DNA of 64,000 nt from Lachnospiraceae bacterium (lineage in GTDB: Bacteria; Bacillota; Clostridia; Lachnospirales; Lachnospiraceae): NCBI GenBank assembly GCA_910574885.1, contig CAJTDD010000024.1, forward strand, positions 1 to 64,000. Direction: 5' to 3'. Numbering within the stretch: position 1 is the stretch's first letter; each line of letters starts with the position of its first letter. A program made the position numbers and the translations under genes. Shown here one piece after another: positions 17,944 to 25,013 of the stretch. The notes under the pieces are model-generated. The model was not told the DNA's origin, did no database searches, and saw only the letters and a program-made list of their open reading frames with translations.

Positions 17944-19068
17944 ATGTTTGCGATTGAGAATTGTTACAGAATTATATTTGAAGCAATGCTCGAAGATTCT
18001 ATATTTATGTGCATCGCGGAGAGGATTGAGGAGTATACGAAAGCAGGAGTAGCATTTGCGGCAGGGACAGGGAAAGTTCTTGCCTGTTCCTGTATGTGTG
18101 AAAAGTTGTTCCCTGTGTCTGCCGGGAAGGGGCATCTTACTTTTAAGGATTATATGGCTGTCTGTGACAGAAAGGAAGTGGATGGCAGCCGTGTATGCGT
18201 CACTCCTGTATATGGAGGGAAGATGGCGATTGGCTTTGTCATCCTGGTTTTTGGAGAGAAGGAGGAAGAAGCGGCCTTTTATGAGTTGGGAGGGATTCTG
18301 GCGCAGAATATGAAGCGGTATTTCGAGGAGGAGCAGAAGCAGTATCTGTTCTGCCAGCCGCTTAAGGAGCATATGTCCGGATGGGTCCTTTTTGAAGAGG
18401 ACGCCTCGGGGATTTTTAAGGAGTATGGTTTTCCTTTGGGGAATTATCTTGTTGTTTTATTCTGTAAAGACGACGGCCATGTACAGGAGAAGGTGGCTGC
18501 TTTGCGGGCAGTATGGAATTGTCTGTACATTTACGAAAAAAGCCGGGAGGTGTATGTATTGCTGTACCATTTGAAGGAGAAGGATGCTTTTTCTGTCTAT
18601 GGAGCAATGGAGGCGGAAAAGTGCGGCTGCTGTGTCAGCGAGGTTTTTTCGGATATCTGCCTGTGCAGGGAAAAGAAGAAGATTTTACAGAGAATGGCGC
18701 GGGTTAAGGATTCCCGGGAAACTGCCGTGGTGCGCAGGGAAAAGGAATGGTCTATGCGGGGGATGTACACGTATACGGCCTCTCTGATTGAGAAGGCGGG
18801 GCTTAGGGACTATTCGGTTGAGAGGCTGCTTTTGGAGGATGAGAGAAACCATACGGAATTGTACCATACATTAAAGACTTATCTGCTTTGTGAGAATAAT
18901 GTCACGGCTGCGGCGAAGAGGCTGCATATCCATAGGAATACGTTGGTTTACCGTCTGAAGCAGATTAAAGAGTGTATTGACGTGGATATGAATGATTTCG
19001 AGGTATCCAGAGAACTGCTGGCATTTATCATGATGTATGATATTGCAGGGAAAAGGTTAAGGAGTTAG
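17944..19068 (+). CDS. PucR/CdaR-family transcriptional regulator
   Basis: The 374-residue protein ends in a PucR-type helix-turn-helix: ENNVTAAAKRLHIHRNTLVYRLKQI at about 325-350, followed by an LLAFIMMYDI tail. The N-terminal half (about 1-135) looks like a small-molecule sensor domain, and the middle like the degenerate GGDEF-like segment of this family. ATG at 17944 is chosen because GGGGTGG lies six bases upstream; an earlier in-frame ATG at 17929 overlaps that site. The fusion gene begins eight bases after its stop, so the two are co-transcribed. Target genes are probably its neighbours. Confidence 0.85.
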   Translation: MFAIENCYRIIFEAMLEDSIFMCIAERIEEYTKAGVAFAAGTGKVLACSCMCEKLFPVSAGKGHLTFKDYMAVCDRKEVDGSRVCVTPVYGGKMAIGFVILVFGEKEEEAAFYELGGILAQNMKRYFEEEQKQYLFCQPLKEHMSGWVLFEEDASGIFKEYGFPLGNYLVVLFCKDDGHVQEKVAALRAVWNCLYIYEKSREVYVLLYHLKEKDAFSVYGAMEAEKCGCCVSEVFSDICLCREKKKILQRMARVKDSRETAVVRREKEWSMRGMYTYTASLIEKAGLRDYSVERLLLEDERNHTELYHTLKTYLLCENNVTAAAKRLHIHRNTLVYRLKQIKECIDVDMNDFEVSRELLAFIMMYDIAGKRLRS

Positions 19069-19076
19069 GATAGGCT

Positions 19077-21278
19077 ATGAGGATAGAGCGGGAATTGCCG
19101 GAGATTTTTGAGGAGTTTGGGGAACAGAGGAAGACCTCTTTTTTGGAGATTAAGGAGTATAAGGACCGGGGGATTCCTGTGGTGGGAATGTATTGCGCGT
19201 ATTTCCCGCCGGAGCTTGCGATTGCGGCGGGAGCCGTTCCTGTGGCCCTATGTTCATTTGCGGAGGAGACGATTCCTGCGGCAGAGCGGTTCATGCCCCA
19301 GAGCATGTGCCCGCTGGTGAAGTCCAGTTATGGTTTTGCTGTTGAGGATAAATGTCCTCTTTTTCATTTTGCGGACTTAGTAATCGGTGAGACGACGTGT
19401 GACGGCAAGAAAAAGATGTATGAGATGATGGCGGAATTTAAGCCGGTTCATGTGATGGAGCTTCCTAACAGCCAGTCCGAGCGGGGATATGAATTCTGGC
19501 GGGGAGAGGTGATACGTGCCAAGGAGTTTCTGGAGGAGTTTTTTCATGTGGTGATTACGGAGGAGATGACTCGCAGTGCGGTGCATCTGAATAATCGGAT
19601 CCGTATGTCGCTGAAATCTTTATGTGAAGTGATGAAGCTGGACCCTGTGCCTGTTTTGGGGGAAGATATTCAGAAGATGGTGCTTGGCAGTAAGTACCGA
19701 TTTGATTTTCAGACGACCCCAGAGCTTGTGGCAGGAGTGAGGGAGAAGATTCTAAAGGAGTATGGTCAGGGTAAGAGGCAAGAGAGAAGGGTACGGATTC
19801 TGGTGACAGGCTGCCCGGTTGGAGGGGACAGCCTGAAGGTCATCCGTGCAGTCGAGGAAAACGGCGGTGTTGTAGTGGCGACGGAAAACTGCAGCGGCGT
19901 CCGTGCGCTTTCCCGGATGGTGGAAGAGGATACGGATGATATTTACGGGGCGATTGCCAGAAAATATCTGGCGACGGGATGTTCGATTATGACGCCCAAT
20001 GATAACCGGATTGAACTGCTTGGAGAGATTATTGACGAGTACCATGTGGAAGGCGTGGTGGAGGTGATATTAAGGGGCTGCCATTCCACTGGGGCGGAGT
20101 CGTTCTATATCCGGAAATTTGTGAATGAGGAGAAGCGTCTTCCTTATATTGCCGTGGATACGGACTATTCCAATGCGGATTCGGGGCAGATTGCTACCAG
20201 GCTGACTGCATTTATTGAGATGATACAGGCAGAACGGTCGAAGGAGAAGCAGGCTAATATGAATGACTGTTATAGGATTGTGCTGTCGGGAACGAATAGA
20301 GGCTGCCCGGAACAGGAGATTTTTGAGGAGATCTGGGAATATACCGGGATTCCTGTAGCAGAGTTTGACAGGCAGGGATTCCCATCTGCCAGTGCGGGGC
20401 TTGAGTTTGACAAGCAGGGATTTCCGGTTGCTGCCGCGGGGGTTGAGTTTGGCAAGCGGGGATTTCCTGATGACGCCGTGGGGGATTCTCGGGTGGCTTA
20501 TGAAGATTTGGTTAAGGTTGAAAAGGATTACCCCGATGGGCAGGGAAGGATTGCAGGGTATGTGCTGCCTGGGAAAACGAGGCGTCCTGTGGAGCAGCTG
20601 GTTGATATTCTGGTTCAGAATTATAGGATGAGGAAACAGTTTTCACAAGGTGAGAATTACGAGCAGCCGGATTATCTCTGGGTGGTCGCGGAATGCGCCG
20701 GGGATTTGGAACGGATTTACGAGGCGGCGAGGAAGGATATGGGATTTCAGGGGAGGCCAAAGCGGCCGGATGATAAGAGGATGTTTGTGTCTTGTATCAG
20801 GGGGCGGGACGACCGGAATCGGTTGATTGATGTGTGCAGGGAGTGTATGCGCGACCGGGACGGACATGTGGCGGTCGGTAACGGCTTTCAGGATGTATCG
20901 GAAAAAGAAGAGAATGTAAGGCTTCAGGAGAGGGTGCTTTCTCTTGCTGGGAAGATGAAGGATCGGGGCAATGTCTGGCTGGTTGAAAATTATTACTATG
21001 AGCTTGCTGTGGACTGTATGAGCGAGCAGATGGAGCTTGCGCCCTTTTATCCGGAGGAGCTTGAGAAGATTGGGAGAGAACTCTATGAGACTCTTTACTG
21101 GTATCTGCGGATGAAACGTAATGTGGCTTCTACCGCAGCGAAGATGAAGCTGCACCGTAATACGCTGCTGCCGCGGATTGCAAGGCTGAATGAGATGATA
21201 GAGGTGGACGAGATGGAAGGGGCGGATTGTGAGAGGATTCTGCTTGTGATGGAGGTTGAACGGAGAAAGAAGGCATAA
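19077..21278 (+). CDS. 2-hydroxyacyl-CoA dehydratase/double-cubane reductase domain fused to a PucR-type DNA-binding domain
   Basis: Residues 1-390 follow the HGD-D family (HgdB/FldB, YjiM, double-cubane-cluster reductases): MYCAYFPPELAIAAGAVP, the MCPLVKSSYGF...DKCPLFHFADLVIGETTCDGKKK block, TGCPVGGDS and RGCHSTGAESF. Candidate cluster cysteines are C40, C78, C93, C108, C246 and C335. Residues 429-470 are a three-copy 14-residue repeat. Residues about 530-660 resemble the PucR middle domain (AVGNGFQDVSE, VWLVENYYYELAV), and 677-708 form a PucR HTH (NVASTAAKMKLHRNTLLPRI). There is no stop or frame change between the parts. The usual ATP-driven activase (YjiL/HgdC type) is not nearby. It may be a redox- or cluster-sensing regulator, or an enzyme that controls its own genes; both are inference. 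Confidence 0.82.
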   Translation: MRIERELPEIFEEFGEQRKTSFLEIKEYKDRGIPVVGMYCAYFPPELAIAAGAVPVALCSFAEETIPAAERFMPQSMCPLVKSSYGFAVEDKCPLFHFADLVIGETTCDGKKKMYEMMAEFKPVHVMELPNSQSERGYEFWRGEVIRAKEFLEEFFHVVITEEMTRSAVHLNNRIRMSLKSLCEVMKLDPVPVLGEDIQKMVLGSKYRFDFQTTPELVAGVREKILKEYGQGKRQERRVRILVTGCPVGGDSLKVIRAVEENGGVVVATENCSGVRALSRMVEEDTDDIYGAIARKYLATGCSIMTPNDNRIELLGEIIDEYHVEGVVEVILRGCHSTGAESFYIRKFVNEEKRLPYIAVDTDYSNADSGQIATRLTAFIEMIQAERSKEKQANMNDCYRIVLSGTNRGCPEQEIFEEIWEYTGIPVAEFDRQGFPSASAGLEFDKQGFPVAAAGVEFGKRGFPDDAVGDSRVAYEDLVKVEKDYPDGQGRIAGYVLPGKTRRPVEQLVDILVQNYRMRKQFSQGENYEQPDYLWVVAECAGDLERIYEAARKDMGFQGRPKRPDDKRMFVSCIRGRDDRNRLIDVCRECMRDRDGHVAVGNGFQDVSEKEENVRLQERVLSLAGKMKDRGNVWLVENYYYELAVDCMSEQMELAPFYPEELEKIGRELYETLYWYLRMKRNVASTAAKMKLHRNTLLPRIARLNEMIEVDEMEGADCERILLVMEVERRKKA
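20361..20486 (+). repeat. Three tandem 42-bp repeats inside the fusion gene
   Basis: Three in-frame copies start at 20361, 20403 and 20445. They encode EFDRQGFPSASAGL, EFDKQGFPVAAAGV and EFGKRGFPDDAVGD. The conserved core is EF-x-[KR]-x-GFP. They lie in the linker between the reductase-like part and the PucR-like part, where copy number could set linker length. Confidence 0.85.
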
Positions 21279-21381
21279 AATAGCATATATTGTCGAAAAA
21301 AGTCGAAGAGAAATATAGAAAAGAAAAATAAAACCATTGCAAAAAATGGATAAGACTATTATAATTGTAAATAGATAAAAA

Positions 21382-21456
21382 CAGTGATATCACTGACAGG
21401 GCTGGTCGAAAGACCCTGGTCCACCGAAACGGCGGGGAATTTCCTCGCCATTTTTG
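21382..21456 (+). ncRNA. Candidate structured RNA upstream of the DUF3800 relic
   Basis: Three elements follow one another: the 14-base palindrome CAGTGATATCACTG (21382-21395), a GAAA-tetraloop hairpin GGTC-GAAA-GACC within CAGGG...CCCTG, and a hairpin GGCGGGGAA/TTTCCTCGCC followed by TTTTTG. The last could terminate the upstream gene. Conserved RNA motifs named DUF3800-I to -XI are known near DUF3800 genes; I cannot tell whether this is one of them. Confidence 0.4.
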
Positions 21457-21994
21457 TTACAAAGAAAGATTTGTGCTGTCCATACGGGGCCCTTAATCCG
21501 ACGGGAATCTGTGTATAGGAATGATTATATGGAGGAGCGTAAAAGACTCTTTCATGCACTGTTTCATTTCACAAGAAGATTGAATATCAGGTATGTCTGT
21601 GTGAAGATTAGAAAGGATGAATGTCAGGATATAGTCTCTTTTACTTCCAAAGTGTCCAAGGCGATTGTAGATGTATTCAGAATACATCAAGATTTTTGGA
21701 GACAATTTGACCATATTATTGTTTACTATGATAATGGACAGGTTGAATGGACAGGTTGAACTGACAAAGATCTTGACTTCTGTTTTTCATACGCTCTATG
21801 TTCAAGTAGAGTTTCGGAAAGTAAAACCCATGAATTATAAACTTTTTCAAGTTGCTGATTTACTATGTACAATGGAACTCCTAAGAGAAAAGGCAGATGC
21901 TAATATATTTTCTCGATCAGAGCAAGAATTTTTTGGCTCTGTCCGTAATTTTAAGAAAAATTATCTCAAACTACTTCTGAAAAAGCATTTATAA
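21454..21994 (+). pseudogene. DUF3800 family protein, 5'-truncated and frameshifted
   Basis: The first frame reads AVHTGPLIRRESVYRNDYM and ends at HIIVYYDNGQVEWTG; the second continues with VELTKILTSVF...FRKVKPMNYKLFQVADLLCTMELL...FFGSVRNFKKNYLK. Together they match the middle and end of DUF3800 proteins. The shift is caused by a 13-base tandem duplication at 21733-21758; removing one copy restores VYYDNGQVELTKI. The first 50-60 residues, including the expected FxDESG motif, are missing. DUF3800 proteins are linked to mobile and defence loci, with unknown activity. Confidence 0.85.
21733..21758 (+). repeat. 13-bp tandem duplication causing a frameshift
   Basis: AATGGACAGGTTG occurs twice, at 21733-21745 and 21746-21758. 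The 13-base gain shifts the DUF3800 frame by one. Confidence 0.92.
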
Positions 21995-22072
21995 AAATTG
22001 TCCCCCTTTTAAAATTCTCCGTCATATGTTAAAATATTTACAAACTTGAAATGGAAAGAAGGAGACTGGTGT

Positions 22073-23032
22073 ATGGACAAATTATATGATGTAACGGCAT
22101 TAGGCGAGATGTTAATTGACTTTACGATGAATGGAAAGAGCGATCAGGGGAATAATCTATTTGAGGCATGTCCCGGCGGCGCGCCGTGTAATGTGCTTGC
22201 GATGTTGAATAAACTTGGAAGAAAGACGGCATTTATCGGGAAAGTGGGCGAGGATCAGTTTGGCCGCCTGCTGAAGGGTACGATTGAGGAGCTTGGAATC
22301 GAGACAAAGGGATTGATACTGGATTCGGAGATTCCTACGACGCTTGCCTTCGTACATACTTTTCCGGACGGCGACCGGGAGTTTTCTTTCTACCGTAAGC
22401 CCGGAGCGGATATGATGTTGACGGAGGATGAGGTGGATTTTGAGTTAATCCGCCAGTCTAAGGTCTTTCATTTCGGCACGCTTTCTATGACGGACGAACC
22501 TGTAAAGGCGGCGACGAAGAAGGCTTTGGAAGCTGCGAAGGAAGCCGGATGTTTGATTACATTTGACCCGAATTTACGTCCGCCGCTCTGGCGTTCCTTA
22601 GATGAGGCGAAGGAGCAGATGGAGTTTGGTTTTCAGTATTGTGATGTGCTCAAGATTTCGGATAATGAGATTCAGTTTATCTCTGGCAAGGAAGATTATG
22701 ATGAAGGAATCCGTTTCCTTCAGGAGAAGTATCAGATTCCGTTGATTTTCCTGACCATGGGGAAGGATGGCAGCAGGGCGTATTATAAGGATTTGCGCGT
22801 GGAGCGCAAAGGATTTACCGTGAAGGCGATTGAGACGACCGGGGCGGGGGATACTTTCTGTGGATGCGCGATTAACGGGGTGTTGACACACGGGCTTGAG
22901 AACCTGACCGAAGAGCTCCTGGGGGATATCCTGACTTATGCCAATGGTGGTGCGGCGTTGATTACCATGAAGAAGGGTGCAATCCGTTCCATGCCGGAGC
23001 CGGAAGAGATTACAAAACTTCTGGAAGCCTGA
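22073..23032 (+). CDS. PfkB-family sugar kinase, probably fructokinase
   Basis: The 319-residue protein begins MDKLYDVTALGEMLIDF and has the first PfkB signature (CPGGAPCNVLAMLNKLG) and the second, ATP/anion-hole signature (ETTGAGDTFCG) with the catalytic Asp. FDPNLRPPLW is common in fructokinases. ATG 22073 is chosen because AAGGAGA is correctly spaced upstream. It should phosphorylate fructose or a related sugar in the cytoplasm; no sugar transporter lies next to it. Confidence 0.88.
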   Translation: MDKLYDVTALGEMLIDFTMNGKSDQGNNLFEACPGGAPCNVLAMLNKLGRKTAFIGKVGEDQFGRLLKGTIEELGIETKGLILDSEIPTTLAFVHTFPDGDREFSFYRKPGADMMLTEDEVDFELIRQSKVFHFGTLSMTDEPVKAATKKALEAAKEAGCLITFDPNLRPPLWRSLDEAKEQMEFGFQYCDVLKISDNEIQFISGKEDYDEGIRFLQEKYQIPLIFLTMGKDGSRAYYKDLRVERKGFTVKAIETTGAGDTFCGCAINGVLTHGLENLTEELLGDILTYANGGAALITMKKGAIRSMPEPEEITKLLEA

Positions 23033-23072
23033 CAATCGGAAGCAGACTGTTTAAGATGGAGCGTGGAAGATT

Positions 23073-23306
23073 ATGAGGGTAGACCGTTTTAAGATGGAGC
23101 GGGAAGGGCTTGTCAAGGAAGGGCAGGAGGTTGAAATCAGTGAGAGGAGTGCCGTGACGGGGCAGTATACCTATCTGGTGGAGCCGTCCATTGCCATGTC
23201 TGGAATTTACAGGACAAGCGAGCGATTACACGCCCGCAAAGGTATCATTCAGAAGATTGAGAAGACGGACAAGGGGTTCTATTTGTTGGTCGAGACAGAA
23301 GGGTAG
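23073..23306 (+). CDS. Small protein of unknown function
   Basis: I do not recognise this 77-residue protein. It is basic and soluble, with no signal peptide or membrane segment, and ends in several predicted beta strands (KGFYLLVETE). It has a GGAAG site before the ATG and follows the sugar kinase by 40 bases, so the two are probably co-transcribed. Confidence 0.65.
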   Translation: MRVDRFKMEREGLVKEGQEVEISERSAVTGQYTYLVEPSIAMSGIYRTSERLHARKGIIQKIEKTDKGFYLLVETEG

Positions 23307-23378
23307 TCCTTAAAAGTCGTCCGTTGACATCATAGGAAAAAGCACATATAATAAAAAGCAGGAAATGATATAGAAAGA

Positions 23379-23852
23379 GTGGGGACCAGGCAGATGATTG
23401 CGAAGAATGATGAAGTAAAGAGAAGCAAAATATGGAGAATCGTTACTACGGTTTCGACAGTCGTAATCATTGTGGGGGCCGCATTGCTGCTTGCGAAGTT
23501 ATTTACGACGAATCCGTTGGAGGGTGACTGGGCGGATGAAGACGGGAATTTTAATATGTCTATTATGAAGAACGGTTCCATGGTGATTACGATTCCAGAG
23601 GCGGAAGAAGCTGTAAGTGTGGATGTGGATATGAAGTATACGCTGAATAAGGATGAGAAGACCATTACCATCACGCCGGATGAGGCGGGATTTCAGAAGC
23701 TGGCTGACAAGACGAGCGGACAGTATACGGAGGAAGAGATCCGGCAGGCGTTATCAACGGTAATTACCACTTTTGATTACAGTGTGGATCAGGAGCAGCT
23801 TACCTTGACGGAACGGGAGTACGGCGAACAGTTAGTATTGATAAAAGAGTGA
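23379..23852 (+). CDS. Membrane-anchored protein of unknown function
   Basis: The 157-residue protein has one hydrophobic segment (about residues 21-43, VTTVSTVVIIVGAALLLAKLF) after a basic N-terminus, then an extracellular beta-rich domain (GDWADEDGNFNMSIMKNGSM) resembling lipocalin/DUF5640-like extracytoplasmic domains. It starts at GTG 23379, or at ATG 23394, which also has an AGG upstream. A terminator follows directly. Confidence 0.65.
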   Translation: MGTRQMIAKNDEVKRSKIWRIVTTVSTVVIIVGAALLLAKLFTTNPLEGDWADEDGNFNMSIMKNGSMVITIPEAEEAVSVDVDMKYTLNKDEKTITITPDEAGFQKLADKTSGQYTEEEIRQALSTVITTFDYSVDQEQLTLTEREYGEQLVLIKE

Positions 23853-23857
23853 TAAGG

Positions 23858-23900
23858 ATACCCCTCTATCGGGCTTAGATATGCGGTAGAGGGGTATTTC
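23858..23900 (+). terminator. Rho-independent terminator
   Basis: ATACCCCTCTA and TAGAGGGGTAT pair perfectly, followed by a TTTC tail. Confidence 0.82.
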
Positions 23901-23957
23901 ATTACAATTCATAAACTATGGTTTAGGCAGGAAAAATAGAAAGGGGTAAGAAGCGGT

Positions 23958-25013
23958 ATGTACAGAGATGAGACAAGAAAGGTTCAGATTGGAGATGTTA
24001 CAATCGGGGGAGGAAGCCCTATTGCCATCCAGTCTATGACAAACACGAAGACAGAGGATGTGTCAGGGACGGTAGCGCAGGTTTTGGCTCTTGAGAAGGC
24101 TGGCTGTGAGATTATCCGCTGTGCCGTACCAACCATGGAGGCAGCTCAGGCCATTGGTCAGATTAAAGAGAACATCCATATCCCATTGGTGGCGGACATC
24201 CATTTTGATTATCGGCTTGCCATTGCCGCCATTGAGAACGGTGCGGACAAGATTCGGATTAATCCCGGCAATATCGGGGACGCAGGAAGGGTACAGGCTG
24301 TGGTAGATGCGGCAAAGGAGTATCAGGTCCCCATCAGGGTAGGGGTCAACAGCGGGTCTTTAGAGAAGCCTTTGTTGGAACGGTACGGAGGCGTGACTGC
24401 CGAAGGATTAGTGGAGAGCGCCATGGACAAGGTACATATGATTGAGAAGATGGGGTACGGCAATCTGGTGGTAAGTATAAAGTCCTCGGATGTGATGATG
24501 TGTGTGAAGGCCCATGAGCTGATTGCCAGAGAATGCCCTTATCCCCTGCATGTAGGCATTACGGAGGCGGGAACCCTTCTTGCGGGAAATATTAAGTCCT
24601 CTATCGGGTTAGGGCTGATTCTCAACCAGGGCATCGGCGATACCATCCGTGTGTCATTGACAGGCGATCCTGTGGAGGAGATTCGGTCTGCGAAACTGAT
24701 ACTCAAGACACTGGGATTGCGCAAGGGAGGTATTGAGGTGGTTTCCTGCCCTACCTGCGGCAGGACGAAGATTGACTTAATCGGGCTTGCGAACCGGGTG
24801 GAGCAGATGGTGGAGGATATCCCGCTGAATATCAAGGTGGCTGTCATGGGATGCGTGGTCAATGGGCCAGGCGAGGCGAAGGAGGCAGACATAGGGATTG
24901 CAGGCGGCATCGGCGAAGGGCTGTTGATTAAGAAGGGCGAGGTTGTAAAGAAGGTAAAGGAAGACCAGCTATTAGAGACATTGAGACAGGAGTTGTTGAA
25001 CTGGAATGAGTAA
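23958..25013 (+). CDS. ispG: 4-hydroxy-3-methylbut-2-enyl diphosphate synthase
   Basis: The 351-residue protein matches IspG/GcpE along its length: QSMTNTKTEDV near the start, VADIHFDYRLA, and the [4Fe-4S] ligands in SCPTCGRTKID and MGCVVNGPGEAKEADIG. It catalyses the next-to-last step of the MEP isoprenoid pathway. Its end overlaps the polC start by eight bases, so translation is probably coupled. Confidence 0.96.
   Translation: MYRDETRKVQIGDVTIGGGSPIAIQSMTNTKTEDVSGTVAQVLALEKAGCEIIRCAVPTMEAAQAIGQIKENIHIPLVADIHFDYRLAIAAIENGADKIRINPGNIGDAGRVQAVVDAAKEYQVPIRVGVNSGSLEKPLLERYGGVTAEGLVESAMDKVHMIEKMGYGNLVVSIKSSDVMMCVKAHELIARECPYPLHVGITEAGTLLAGNIKSSIGLGLILNQGIGDTIRVSLTGDPVEEIRSAKLILKTLGLRKGGIEVVSCPTCGRTKIDLIGLANRVEQMVEDIPLNIKVAVMGCVVNGPGEAKEADIGIAGGIGEGLLIKKGEVVKKVKEDQLLETLRQELLNWNE

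Noticed and set aside
21382..21456. Hammerhead ribozyme or c-di-GMP riboswitch
   Set aside because: GAAA and CTGA-type pieces occur, but the conserved CUGAnGA core and the GEMM tetraloop receptor pattern are not in place.
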